Below are positions 38,821 through 52,263 of a stretch of 64,000 bases of DNA, piece after piece. Under the pieces are notes generated by a model that was not told the origin of the DNA, did not search any database, and saw nothing but the letters and a program-made list of their open reading frames with translations. Origin of the DNA: Glandiceps talaboti (Eukaryota > Hemichordata > Enteropneusta > Spengelidae); the NCBI RefSeq assembly GCF_964340395.1, contig NC_135563.1, positions 2,267,501 to 2,331,500 of the forward strand, in the 5' to 3' direction. Position 1 is the stretch's first letter. Each line of letters starts with the position of its first letter. A program made the translations under genes and the position numbers.

Positions 38821-39340
38821 TAGCATCTTGACAGTAAGAGGTAGGGGAAGAGTTTGAGACTGGGATGTGTACACCTCATGTTAGGGTCCTAGGGGTCTCC
38901 TCCTCGAAGCTCAGGAGGTTTTTAACTCTGAAAAGTCATTTTTGAGACTATTCAAACATTTTCAGAAAATAATTTCCAAGCTTTACAAGACTGCACTAAC
39001 ATGTAAAAAGCAACTACATAGGGTTGAAGTACTTTTGAAATATACTTTGATAGCATCTTGACAGTAAGAGGTAGGGGAAAAGTTTGAGACTGGGATGTGT
39101 ACACCTCATGTTAGGGTCCTAGGGGGTCTCCCCCTAGAAGCCCTGGAGGTTTTATACTCTGAAAACTCAATTTTGACAATAATTTCCAAGCTTTACAAGA
39201 CAGCACCAACATGTAAAAAGCAACTACATAGGATTGAAATACTTTTGAAATATACTTCGAGCAATAACTTAATCCATGCTTTACAAGACAGCACCATCAA
39301 GTATCAGAAACTATTCTTTATAACTTACATAGGATTGAAA
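38821..39340 (+). repeat. 230-bp direct duplication plus a partial third copy
   Basis: Copy 1 (38,821-39,050) and copy 2 (39,051-39,260) both begin tagcatcttgacagtaagag and end with acttttgaaatatactt. Copy 2 lacks about 20 bases (the gactattcaaacattttcag region). A diverged partial third copy, matching only the 3' half, follows to about 39,340. Related sequence with the same gggg...tccccc and tttccaagctt blocks recurs at about 39,595-39,710. Confidence 0.9.
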
Positions 39341-39880
39341 TATGTTCTTAAAAAGTTAAATGGCATCATTATATACATGTAGTAAAGGTCAGCACATCTA
39401 ATGGTAGTATCATTGGTAGGGGAGATTTGGAGATTAAGGCAATTTTAGACTATCTTGGTAAACATTTCACATCCTTTAAAGACAATATCATCTCAAATTA
39501 GAATAGGGTGAAAATATTTAAGAAAAGTTTAATACCATTATGACAGTAAAAATGTTGTTGGTGCATCTGATTGTTGGTTGAATGCATGAGTGGCCTCTGG
39601 GGGTGGGGGAGTCCTTGGGGTTTCCCCCTGGCAGATCTGCAGTTTTTTGCTTCTATTAAGGCAATGTTTAGGTTATTCATAGCCTTTGAGGTAATATTTC
39701 CAAGCTTCGAAATATATAACGTAAATGTAAGTTTTAAATGAATTTCCCATATCACGTAAAAATGGGCCCGTAACATTAGTGTATAGGGGCATTAATATTG
39801 CATGTATAGTAAAGTCACTGTTATGTTAGAGAACTATATGCCATTGTAGAAGGATTGTTTTCTTCCATCACAATCCAAAA
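39341..39880 (+). other. Diverged relative of the 230-bp unit and flank
   Basis: About 39,595-39,710 contains gggtggggga...tttccccctgg...atatttccaagctt in the same order as the 230-bp units just upstream, so it appears to be an older copy. No gene is present. Confidence 0.4.
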
Positions 39881-39884
39881 CACA

Positions 39885-40015
39885 ATGACCCCCCCCCCGC
39901 CACAATTTTCAAAAAAGCATGACCCCCCCCCCACACACACACACACTGCCAATTTCAAAAACAGGGTGAAACCCCCCCCCCCCTACAAATCCCCCCCCCC
40001 CCCAGCCGAAGCAAT
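39885..40015 (+). repeat. C-run rich low-complexity segment
   Basis: Four runs of eight or more C residues alternate with short similar spacers (caattttcaaaaa-catgacc type), plus a short CA run. It may be decayed terminal sequence of a C/G-run transposon, but no full element can be delimited. Confidence 0.7.
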
Positions 40016-42073
40016 GACCGGTCCTCTAGTTGTTTCCGTGAGGATTGACCGGAAAACGGAATGAATCGGTTGGTCAAATCATTACAAAACCAAAGATTGA
40101 AATAATGTTTCGATCGCTTCTCATCAAAAGGGTGGTCCTACTGGGTGCTAGCTCAGTGCTTATATGATATGAGTTACGATTAAATCTACTCCATGTATAT
40201 AATACAAACTTGGGTTTGTTGGTGATGTGACATGGCGCCCTCTGGTGATATATATCGTTTTGTCACAACACACCTCCAGCGATCATCATGAATGTACTGA
40301 TATCATCTCTAGCCATAGAGTACATGGACTGCATTCTACTGTCTTTGGGAAATTGATTACAAGCTATCTTAAAATGTCAAATGATTTATCCTACGTTTAT
40401 TTTCTATTATTTTCTTATGAGACAAACCTCCGCCGCTGGTAATTTTGTGACGATGACGAATAGTTCAGAGTTGTTCCAAAGGTGTGTACAGTCCCCGTCA
40501 GAAGGGAAAAGTTATTTACTTGAAAACGGAACACCGGTCTCAAGACGCGTGGGGTCCTTTCTGGCCCCAAAATAAATTATAGTGCCCTTGGCAATAACAA
40601 ATACGTGTGAATGGCTAGGTATTTTGGAGCTAATCTTTTCAACTACAGGATGAATTCGCTGTCATTTTCAAGTAAATAGGGTAATAAACTTGGATAACAA
40701 TGGGATTATAAGAGTTGGAAAGTACCTTCTTTTAATTGTATATGTCGCAGGCAACGATTAACTAACTCTAAATGTGTGTGTGGATATTTCCCCAGAGTTT
40801 TCGACCTAGTGTGATTTATGATCGCGTTTAACCCGCTAAGACACGGTTATTACGTTTACATGGGTATAGTTGAAAGACACTGTCAACTTGACATAAGCAG
40901 GGAATCGTAACTAAAACTTTCGAATTCGTAAATGGGTATCACCTTCAGCGCTTCATTGGTTACACACTCTTTTGACACGTACATGTACTATAGCTATAAA
41001 TATCACAGGTTCCAATACACCAACGAAGGGCAAAGGTGGAATGAACAGAACTGATTCATTTGTCAAATTCTCCTTAACCTGACAAGGTGTTCTTAAGACT
41101 ATCTGCTTTCAATGACATTTTGTCGAATTCCCGGGAGTTTATTCACTTTCTACAATGACGCCTTCGGATTGTTCGATAGTGTAATTGATGCGTAGAGTTA
41201 GTCGAAGTAGTGGGCCTTTGGGGAAACAAGACTAGGCGGTGATAAATGAATGTTGTCTGCAAACAATTTATCGAAGGCAATTACTTTGTGACAATTACTT
41301 CTAAATCCAGTCAAACGATGCAATATCGCTTTTGGAAATGACTTGCATTAAATCGCTCATTTAATATACTCTAATCTGGATTGAAGATCAGTAATTGTTA
41401 CAGTAAATATTCCCAGGTTAGGGTGAAATTAGCATTTACCGCCAAATAGGTTTCTAACTAGGAAATCTTGTCAAAATGCAACGTTCGCACATGCGTCATG
41501 GGCATGGACAGCAAATCATGATTAGTTTAGTTTACATCGGTCAATTGGTTCCTCCAGCAAATATAATAGCAGAAATTTCTATGGAGTAAATCTTACAAAA
41601 TGACAAACAAGAATCTAATCAATTGTCAAAAACTGAATATAGCGAGGGATAATATTTTGATGAGTAAAGATTGTAGTTTTAATCTCTCTTTACCGAAATA
41701 AATTGGAGAGGGTTTGTGCAAACTACAACAGTATAGGAATATTGATAATTTTGCTTCAAATATTTCGCCAGCTGGTCAAAACAGACTAACTAGGGGCTAC
41801 TCTAACGTGAGTACAGTTTTGGGAGGGAATCATGACATTTGCCTACTGTTTCAAAAATTGACGAGCCTTATATTGATAAGAATATCAACACAGTTAACGT
41901 TGCATCTTTCATTTTTTCTAAATGAAGACCCATTGAATTAACAAGTGTTGATATGTGTTTGTCAGTGACGTCAGTCATTCACGTGACTGTACTGTACCGA
42001 GACTACGTACAAGACACAATGTTTTTATTTAACGTATATATGTACACGAATGCCGTGTGCATGTGTTGTTCAA
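40016..42073. other. Gene-free region
   Basis: Apart from the CTCF-like site at 40,234, nothing is recognised. Short open frames lack protein features. Confidence 0.3.
40234..40247 (-). promoter_or_regulatory. CTCF-like motif, minus orientation
   Basis: On the minus strand the sequence CACCAGAGGGCGCC fits the CTCF core across CACCAGAGGGC and the following GC, with the preceding base T instead of C. Together with the plus-strand site at 37,521 it forms a convergent pair 2.7 kb apart. Binding is inferred from the consensus only. Confidence 0.35.
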
Positions 42074-42426
42074 AGTGACCAATGGCATATATGGATTGGG
42101 TATTTATTTTGGATTTTTAATTTATAAAACAATGTTATCACGGCTTCCTACTTGAAAAATCAACGTGGAACAATGTTGACCAAGTCTGTGTTTGTAACTC
42201 TATACATTGCAAAATGCTAAAAAAAATGTACAAAGTTTGTTAATGTACGTACAATAACAAATATTTTACACATTTAACATTTTGCGATAATTTATTAGGA
42301 TATTAACAAGGGCTTAGCACATATTGTTTCACATCAATTTTTCAAGTGGAAAGCCATGATAAAATTGTTGTATAAAATAAATTAAAAATCCAAAATAAAT
42401 ACCAAATCCAAATCCATGTGGTCACT
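42074..42426. mobile_element. MITE with long (about 100-bp) terminal inverted repeats
   Basis: The left arm (42,074 to about 42,175) and the reverse complement of the right arm (about 42,322-42,426) align almost base for base. Both begin agtgacca, pass through gtatttattttggattttta and continue to cttgaaaaat and a gtgnaacaat motif. The interior of about 150 bases has no coding capacity. The right end reads ggtcactg|ta, consistent with a CAGTG terminus and TA target as in Tc1/mariner-type elements. The left end (caaagtgacc) is slightly degraded, so the superfamily is tentative. Confidence 0.88.
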
Positions 42427-43590
42427 GTAATGTCATGGAGAACACGATCGATTGTTCTGAAACTGACGAAATGAGAGACAAAATAAAATAGAACAGGGAA
42501 AAGAATGAGGGGGGAAAGGGGTTATAATGGTACACATATGTGACTTCATGTGAATCATCATTTATAAGCCTACTCGTAATAACTTGGAAACAAATCAATT
42601 CCGTTATCTCGACATCATCAAAGTTCTCAGCTATTTATTATTAACGGGTGTACATTTCTCCTGGTCCTCACTTTCCGTGCTTATCTAGTTCTATCAATGC
42701 ACCCAGGTCGTAATTTTAAAGATAATTATTCCTATTTCTTTGTCGTTAAATCTCTAATGTTTAATGGTATGGCAATGATGATATTTCATAACACGCATGA
42801 GAATAGTTACATTGGTGATTTACAATTGGATATCAATTTAATGACCTTTACAAGAACGACACAGAATAATGACCAGAACAATGACCAGAATTGACCAAAT
42901 TGGTTCGACCTGTTAGCAAAAATCACACGCTGAAATATTCTAATGTTAAAGTGTCAGTCCTCAAATAAGTAACTCACATGATCAATCAAATGTAGTTTTT
43001 TCCTGTTTAGTCTTATTTTGTTGAGTTCCTATTGTTGACAAAAAGATGATAAAAATGAATAAACCGTTCACTACGGAGAAACCTTTCTCCTTGTGTTGTG
43101 AATAATGCCTCAAATATTAGAGTTGTATTTGTAAAGAAAACAGTCCGTGTCATTGTGTGTTCTCCAGTATTCGAGTTTAAAGACTTCTCGAAGACAAATT
43201 TGAGCAGTATAATACTTGTTTTTAATAAAGTTATATACAACCATTGCGATAACACTTTAATGCATACATCATGTTAATTGCATTTGTGGAAGCGAGAACC
43301 AAAGTAATGAAATGTCAAAGGTTAGGTGAGTGTAAGTACTAAGGAGGACTAGAGATTCATGCCTCTATCATTGGTTTCGATCACTAATTAACCTCAGACG
43401 ACGTTTTCATTTGACAACTAATACTGATGTATCTCAATGTCCGTGATTATTACGAGACTAGAATATCTGTCATATACTAGCAATCGATAAGTCTACATAG
43501 GCTTGTCCAACTGGCTTTAATCACGAGATTCGGACTACCAAATGTTATTTTGTCATTTGAATTATAACTTTTATTCATGCATTTATCTAT
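42427..43590. other. Gene-free region
   Basis: AT-rich single-copy sequence. A small direct repeat (aatgaccagaac) is seen near 42,868-42,892. No gene is recognised. Confidence 0.3.
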
Positions 43591-43624
43591 TCAGTCAGTC
43601 AGTCAGTCAGTCAGTCAGCCAGTC
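43591..43624 (+). repeat. (AGTC)n microsatellite
   Basis: About eight AGTC repeats. Confidence 0.9.
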
Positions 43625-43909
43625 ATCCACTGAATGGAGATATCTACAGGTAGCCCAAGTTACGGACATTTTAAATAAACTGTCATATATATAATAATTC
43701 GTCTATCTACAGTAATTGGGTAAAAAAGAAGAAATCTATTTTTTTCGATGTTAAGTATGTTTTTCTAGTAGGAAATGGAGTGGGCGAATTGGTGGCAACA
43801 ACAACTTAATTATTCAATGCAAGTTTATTCTCTTTCTCTTTCACTCTTTATCCATTCCCTTTCTACCACCCCCACCCACCCCACCAAACCCCACCCCACC
43901 CCACACACA

Positions 43910-44020
<111 letters not shown>

Positions 44021-44049
44021 ATACTTTCGATTCATCTCTCTCGTCTCTT

Positions 44050-44252
44050 GATGGATGGATGGATGGATGGGTGGATAGGTGACTAGAAGACTGAGTGAAT
44101 GGATGGGTGGATGGGTGACTAGATGACTAGATGTCTGGATGGATGGATGGATGGATGGATTGGTGGATGGGTGACTAGATAACTGGATGGGTGGATGGGT
44201 AACTAGATGACTGGATGGATGGATGGGTGACTGGATGGATGGATGGATGGAT
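44050..44252 (+). repeat. (GGAT)n array with gtgactagat interruptions
   Basis: Blocks of ggat repeats are separated by recurring gggtgactagat(g/a)act motifs, giving a longer irregular period. Confidence 0.93.
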
Positions 44253-44503
44253 GACAAGATAAATAATGAATCCTTGAACTCGTATGTAACAAACATGACC
44301 ATCTGAAAAGTTGCTTAAGAGTAAAATGACTTGAAGTGACAGTAACACTGAGAAGAACCAAATCTCGTTAACTTTGTTAACTTTCAAAATTGTACATCAC
44401 TGCTGTCAGAAAACATAATTGTTGATCTAAATGACTCCAAAATTTGATATTAAGTAATGACAGATGTGCCAAATATTCCGTCCTCTTTATTGTGAAAACA
44501 GTA

Positions 44504-44546
44504 CACCACACCACCACCACCCACCACCACCACCATCACCACCACC
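44504..44546 (+). repeat. (CCA)n trinucleotide microsatellite
   Basis: An imperfect CCA/CAC run of about 43 bases. Confidence 0.9.
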
Positions 44547-47500
44547 GTCGCCTTACTAAAGAAGTAGGCTCCCGGCTATGGGTTCGGGTTTTTTTTCATT
44601 GATACTTGCTACACCTAGAGCCGTCGCTTTCAACTGAATCATGAGTCGTTTGTAATTAAAACTTGAAGTGTATTTTGACGGTAATATCTCAAGATTAGAT
44701 TATAGAAATAAGTAATGTAAGAGCTGTTGTATAGCTGTCTTTCTTTCATCACAACCAACCTATCAAAGCGATACACTTGAAGGTGTTACATACGATGTTA
44801 TTCATTGTACATATCTTGTGTAATACGAATGGTAAAACGAATTTCAAAGGAGTCACGTGATTCATTTGAATCAGAACTCCGATTTGTGATCTAAGTAGTA
44901 GACTGATAGTGTAGACTGAGAGTCTGTCAGTTAATAATGATCACTAGATTTCAACGCCAACGTCTTTAGAATGGCAACGTTCTCATGGTTTTTTCCTGGC
45001 GGTCTTATTTGTAACAATTCACCTGTTTGACACCTACATAAACAGTTATGGTAGATATGTATAAATTAGTGCACCCTCACATCGACATACTGTTGGTCAC
45101 ACTCATCAAATCAGGACCGTGACTGTCTTGAACAGTCACAAAGTAGTTATAAACGTCGTGACCAGTACGTGTCAGCTAAAAATACCACCATCATAAGCTG
45201 GTATGTAACTTTACGGTAATAAAAAAAACATGGTTTTGAAAAACGAAGATAAATTCCCTCCCCTCCCCCACCCCCACCACACCCCTACTAAATTAATTGT
45301 ATTTCATTCTGTTCTATACCCAGTTTCCTAACATTAGCTATTCGAATTACTATTCAATGACTTCTAGACAAGTCGGAACATCAAAGCAAAAAACTAAATA
45401 ATACGTGCCAACAAACCGAAAAAGAGAAATATTCACGAATTTCACAGGCTGTTACACTGCATGAAAGCAAAACTAACCGACACTTGACTCGACGGCTCAT
45501 TAATTGTAAGGTATGCATGAAGTGAACACATTCACAGACACACTGTTTATTTAAAACAAAAAGAGTTCAAAATAGTTTTGGTAATTGTTGTTGTTTTCAG
45601 AAAACAGCTATTGTGGGAGATGAATAGAGAAAAGCTGTAAAGAGATTGGCCAATTACAAAGAGCGTCAATAAATCAAATTAGCAATGAAAAGTTAATTGG
45701 TATTCGCCAACTCAATGGTTTTCAACTACTAGTTTCCAAATACTAACCCTGATTTTATAAGTTAAATAAAAATTTGTGAAAAGCTGCTACTTGAACCTAC
45801 TGTGGGGGTGACCAAACAACGTAATACCGCGCTTCACGAGATCTTTTCTTCATTGCGGCAAGCCTATTGCCGGTTGAGTCATACCGAGCGCCCCCACAGT
45901 CAAAAAAGTGAAAGGAGGTATACTCATTGAGACACAGGTGCGCCCATACGGACCGTCGACCGAATAACAAGTTGAGAGCCTGAGGCCTGAAGACATTTCG
46001 ACTTCCGAAGTTGTTCACAAAGTTTCATGCTTCACATAAAGTTTGACAAATTATTGGAGATTTTATGACCTGGTCGAACTCGTTTACTTGTAATTAATTA
46101 TAGTGTGACAAAGTGCATTTTAAACACGGTCCGGGTAATGTGAACAATGAATAAGTAAAAGTTGTTGTGCCAAGGGAGATCAAACAAAAACACAAACTTT
46201 GTCACCGGTAGTTTCAGTAGGCTAATAAATTGTTAATGTGAGACTGTATAGTCGTTGTTTTCTTATTTTTTTCCAAAGGCAGGTTTACGACCATCAAAGG
46301 CTGAACCAAACGACGCTTTAGAGACCTTAAGTAGGGTAGTCACAGTGGCTATCGATATCCCAACAATATCACCAATATATATATTACCTATAGTCTATTG
46401 AATCTGTATGTATGTCATATCACATGACTGTACATATCAGTTGTCCACATCAACAACGCCTACTTTACACATACATGACAGACAAAACAACTGATTCAAA
46501 TAAAAAACATAAAACCGCCTCGAAATTGTCGATCCTATCAGTACTGGACGAATTTGTTATGTCAAAGCTGAATTCTGACAGAGGTTTTTATAGTCACTAT
46601 TATGGTAAATAAATACAAAACATTTCTTAAATGTAGTTCTTTGTCTTATGAATATATATAAATATAAATATGGACGTCTTGGAAACTTGAACATTAATCA
46701 CATACATTGTTAACACATTGAAAGTGGTCGGTAATACTACGGAGGATTGATTTCACCTTTGACCTGTACGTACATGTACTTGCCAAATGTAAACACAATT
46801 TACTAAAACAATGCGGCGTTGTGTAAGTAATTACTTCCAAAGGTTTGCCTTCCACGCGAAAGATTTACGGTCATTATAACACACATGCTAAAGTGTATCA
46901 ATTATAACTTTTCAGCATTTTATACGACATTATACTAAAATTACGAAATGATGTATACTCAAATGCTTCGATACAACTAATACTATTGCCTAACAAACTT
47001 TTTTTCCTTGATTTTAGTTTATGGTTCATGATTAAAATAATGATATTGAAATACTGTATAGCCAAATAAACATGGCCGTCATACTATCAACAATTATAAT
47101 ATAGTGAAAGCAAAGCTCTTAATACAGTAAATACGTATAACAATGATATCTGCATTTGCCTACCGGCGATATCATTTTCAATATACAGTTTGTTAGTTTA
47201 TTAGGATGAAGGGCTTGTAATAAATCTCTCTGGTGAATGACAGTGACACACAAATTAATTACGATAATTACAATAATTTTGATGGAAACGTGACGCCTTG
47301 GGTTATGTGGATCTGGTTCAAATATATCTGTTTTAATACGTGGTGTCATTCATCACAGTAGTCCAAACACTGTTGACGTCTCCTATGCTAGTACCCAGCT
47401 ACTGTAACAGCTTGTCTAATGACAAAAAAACAACAACAGGCGTGCATCACTTTTGCTCATCAACATTTTTAAAAGCCTTAATTAATAAGTAAAACGAACA

Positions 47501-47550
47501 GACTGGAATAACTTACCCTATGCAATAAACGTGCACACAATCACACAATC
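44547..47550. other. Gene-free region
   Basis: No supported gene. A small GC-rich inverted-repeat element at 45,799-45,901 is listed separately; the rest is AT-rich single-copy sequence. Confidence 0.3.
45799..45901. mobile_element. Short GC-rich inverted-repeat element (about 103 bp)
   Basis: It opens with actgtgggggtg and closes with cgcccccacagt, near-perfect inverted repeats of about 11 bases. The interior is GC-rich compared with its flanks. On the minus strand it stays open as the C-terminal part of a 73-codon frame (46,018-45,797) with no recognised family. It could be a very short MITE or the remnant of a larger element. Confidence 0.4.
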
Positions 47551-47553
47551 ACA

Positions 47554-47613
<60 letters not shown>

Positions 47614-47737
47614 TACATACACACACATACACACACATATACATACATACATACATACATACATACATACATACATACATACATACATACATACATACAT
47701 ACATACATACATACATACATACATACATGCATGCATT
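47551..47737 (+). repeat. (CA)n followed by (CATA)n microsatellite
   Basis: A CA run of about 60 bases passes into imperfect CATACACA and then into a nearly perfect CATA run of about 100 bases. Confidence 0.97.
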
Positions 47738-48150
47738 TGTTTCACTCAGTTTTCGATAATATACTGGAAAATGCATGTTTACATATATTTGTATACCTGT
47801 ATATATTTAATATTTCTACTGTGGCGTGCTAATATGACCTCTCAAATTTCTAAACGTCGTTAAGTAATCAACCAAGGGTGATTAATTACGTCGTTTGTCC
47901 ATTCTCTTTGCTACATGTTCAAACATACTTTTTTTCGACATACACATTTTTTTCAGAATAGTATGGACATTGGATGCTATACAAAGACTAGACACTTTAT
48001 TATAGTATGAAGCTTGGCAGTTTGACATATGAGTTACTTTAAAAAACATTTTAGAAAAGCAAGGACAATATCAAATGTTTTTTATGAAGACCCTCTACAT
48101 AACCCATGTAAATTGTCTATGCCTCGTCTATATAGAGTATACATATTCCA
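47738..48150. other. Spacer between microsatellites
   Basis: Single-copy AT-rich sequence with no gene visible. Confidence 0.4.
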
Positions 48151-48152
48151 GA

Positions 48153-48946
<794 letters not shown>

Positions 48947-49125
48947 GTATGTATGTATGTATGTATGTATGTATGTATGTATGTATGTATGTATGTATGT
49001 ATGTATGTATGTATGTATGTATGTATGTATGTATGTATGTATGTGTGTGTGTGTATGTGTGTATGTATGTATGGATGGATGGATGGATGTATGGATGTGT
49101 GTATGTATGTATGGATGTGTGTATG
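48947..49125 (+). repeat. (TATG)n/(GATG)n compound microsatellite, left array
   Basis: A TATG run of about 95 bases, then gtgtgtgtatg, four GGAT repeats, and a gtatggatgtgtgtatg ending that is nearly repeated in the array at 49.4 kb. Confidence 0.97.
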
Positions 49126-49397
49126 CACAGGGAACAGGTACCACCATTAGTCGGATCAGGGAATGTTTACACTCACGGCTTAATGCGCTAATTGGGCAAA
49201 TAACTAGTGAGTTTGTTCTTGAATTAGTAAGCTACTAATTAATGCAAAGCTGATAAGCTCCGATAAGACATTGATATCACATAGGAAATAGTAAGAAAAA
49301 ACAGTGAGTGGAAACTTTATTTGAAATATACAGAAAATAATATTAGAAATCCGGAAAATCGCCATAACAAAACTGATTATTTGTCCTGTTCCCTGTG
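49126..49397. mobile_element. Inverted-repeat element of 272 bp inside a TATG microsatellite
   Basis: The ends are a perfect 13-base inverted repeat: CACAGGGAACAGG at 49,126-49,138 and CCTGTTCCCTGTG at 49,385-49,397. The flanks carry gtgtatg on both sides, the size expected of a hAT-type target duplication, though the flanks are microsatellite and this is weak evidence. The interior is single-copy with no open frame of note. Confidence 0.6.
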
Positions 49398-49532
49398 GTG
49401 TATGTATGTATGTATGTATGTATGTATGTATGCATGCATGTATGCATGTATGTATGTATGTATGTATGTATGTATGTATGTATGTATGTATGGATGGATG
49501 GATGGATGTATGGATGTGTGTGTGTATGTATG

Positions 49533-49563
<31 letters not shown>

Positions 49564-49671
49564 GTATGTATGTAAGTATGTATGTATGTATGTATGTATG
49601 TATGTATGTATGTATGTATGTATGTATGTATGTATGTATGTATGCATGTATGTGTGTGTGTGGGTGTGTGT
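49398..49671 (+). repeat. (TATG)n/(GATG)n compound microsatellite, right array
   Basis: TATG runs with TGCATGCATG and TAAG variants and the block ggatggatggatggatgtat ggatgtgtg, which also occurs in the left array at 49.07-49.10 kb. Confidence 0.97.
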
Positions 49672-50879
49672 ATGTCCAACGTTTTATCTAGGATTATCCG
49701 TTATATATTTAATATTGATATTATTGAACTAATTTCGTTTAAAAGCTTAGTCAAGGTCTGCTAGGCCAAATCTGACTCGACCATCTGGAAGTATCATTTA
49801 GTGGTAGAGACCTAAATGTGCTCGGGAAGTGAGTGACTTATTGTAAGATAATCCTTTGTACGTTATCATTCTAAATAAGATAAAGTAGGTAGAAATAGGG
49901 GATTACATTGTGTCATATTAACAAGGTATGCAAGGTAATTGGCCATCTAAAATTGACATAATTAGAATTTATGTATATCATTTTACATGTATTTTAGAGC
50001 GGTTATACTTTGGTTAACTCCACCGGTGACGTACTTTGACTAACTTTGAGTCTTTAATGGTAAGTAAGGGGTACACATTTTGATTTCTGGGGGGGGGGGG
50101 GGGCTGAGAATAAAACATTGTCGTCGGCCAAAAGCAGGAAAAAAAATTGCTGACCAACTAAGACAGAAAAAAATGCTTCCAGATTATGAACTAAAAATAA
50201 ATAAATTGTTTTGCTTCAAGTACAGAAACTAGCCAGAAATGTCTAATTGTCAGGGTCATGTGTTTCTGGGGCCGCCGCCGTACCTGCACTTAAGTTTCTT
50301 GTCAAAGAATTATACGATCAATTGGCAAATGATGAAACAAAACGAAACATCAAATCAATCAAATTACTGAGAATACTGACCTGACTTAGTACCTTGAATG
50401 AATCCTGTAATTTTTCATAATGATAAAATGATTTAAATTGTATGGCATACAACAAATTTACTTTGAGAAAGTTTCTCAGTCTTAGTTTTCTCAATTCAAA
50501 TTTCAATGTGATCAGGAAAGGATATTTGTTATCACCTTGATGGGTTAAAATAATACCACATAACACTTTTTGAGTTCTTGAATTTCAAAAATTAAAAACG
50601 TACCCACCTTGTATTTCGATTCCAATTTACTGTCATCGTATTTTTACAACCTCGACGCTTTAAATAGCAGCAGAAAGCATTCTTTTAGCCATTGAATTTC
50701 AAACATCTCCGGGGACGGAAGGGGGAAACTGCCTCCCGTACCCTCCCCCCCCCCCCTCCCCAACTTGGCTTCCTCAAACTTCTATCAACCTTTACCATAA
50801 ATTGTACTAGCTACTCTTGGAATATTAAAGCTACATCCATCATGTATGTCTCCTATAATGAGGAAATTACTTTATTTTA
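49672..50879. other. Gene-free region with G/C runs
   Basis: A G run at about 50,089-50,103 and a C run at about 50,744-50,756 lie in otherwise AT-rich sequence. No gene is recognised. Confidence 0.35.
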
Positions 50880-50930
<51 letters not shown>

Positions 50931-51128
50931 ATGTATGTATGTATGTATGTGTGTATGTATGTATGTATGTGTGTGTGTATGTATGTATGTATGTATGTAT
51001 GTATGTATGTATGTATGTATGTATGTATGTGTGTATGTATGTATGTGTGTATGTATGTATGTATGTATGTATGTATGTATGTATGTATGTATGTATGTAT
51101 GTATGTATGTATGTATGTATGTATGTAT
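50880..51128 (+). repeat. (TG)n and (TATG)n compound microsatellite
   Basis: A TG run is followed by about 215 bases of TATG repeats with scattered TGTG interruptions. Confidence 0.97.
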
Positions 51129-52263
51129 GCGACAAGTCAAGTTTTTGAAATATATTTCATACATTTATACAACAACAAATTTACTGTAACCCTACTTAGC
51201 AAAAAAAAATTGCTGTCATGGTGGGTGAAAAAAAATATTGTGTTCAAATCCTCCGGCTCCCCCCTCCCCCGCAAAAAAAATAAATAAAATGGTTTACCCC
51301 TAAGGGCTGTATTGGTTCCAATGAAAATACTTGTATTGTCGAATGGCTTTCAAATATTTTATTCATATTTAATTCATATTTTGTATTTGTTTTTCAATAA
51401 AGAGGCACCCGGTTTATACACTCCTTCAAATTAATTTACACGTTTTAGTATCGGTTGTATTTCTTACCGTCAAAATGATATGTCGTTAAAATCTATTTCT
51501 GAATTGGATTTTCGGTCGTGCTAGAAATGTCATATTGTTTAACTTGTCTCCCATAATTTCAAATTTAGAGCTTTCTCCACAGCTATGCCTTTAAATTTTA
51601 TTTCAAGTCACAAAATACCAAGTGAAACTAAGTAACACAAGAACGTTGTTAACAATAACTTACTTGACCATTTTTCCAGAATCTATCGCACATTTACTAT
51701 GTACATATGTCCCCAATTTGAGAGCAAGACCAGTCAACTTGTTCAATATGTACATTACAACTAAACCTTCATGCCTAACGTGTCTTTATATCAATGAAAT
51801 GTATCCTTGCTATCATTTCTATGCACCTGTACTAAAATTTTGTATATAGTGCTCACTATTGATTATTTAGACAGCGTGTCTCTAATTTTTAGTCGAGTCA
51901 GAGTCCACTTGTTTTCCATGTATAGTTTATTAAAGCCAGTAATTACCTAAATAGTAAGAATGCAATCATTTTAGATCATCCAGCAGAGTACATAGTAACA
52001 ATTACAGTCGAAGATATAACACGACAGCAGATCAATATGATAGTAACGTTACAGTCAAAAGATAGTAATGCTAACATTGTAGTCTGGGAGGGTAACATCA
52101 CAGTCACGAAAAGTAACATTTCAGTCAAGCACAATTTGACGGTACGGGCATCGTGGTCATGTAGTCATGATGAGTATTGTAAAGGAGTTGCTTAGAGCAT
52201 TGCAAAACAGTCGTGTCGAGTATTGTAAAGTCACAGTCATTTAGAACATCGTAACATTATATT
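51129..52263. other. Gene-free region
   Basis: AT-rich sequence. From about 51,990 to 52,260 loosely repeated acagtca-type and gtaacatt-type phrases precede the pentanucleotide array. Confidence 0.3.
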
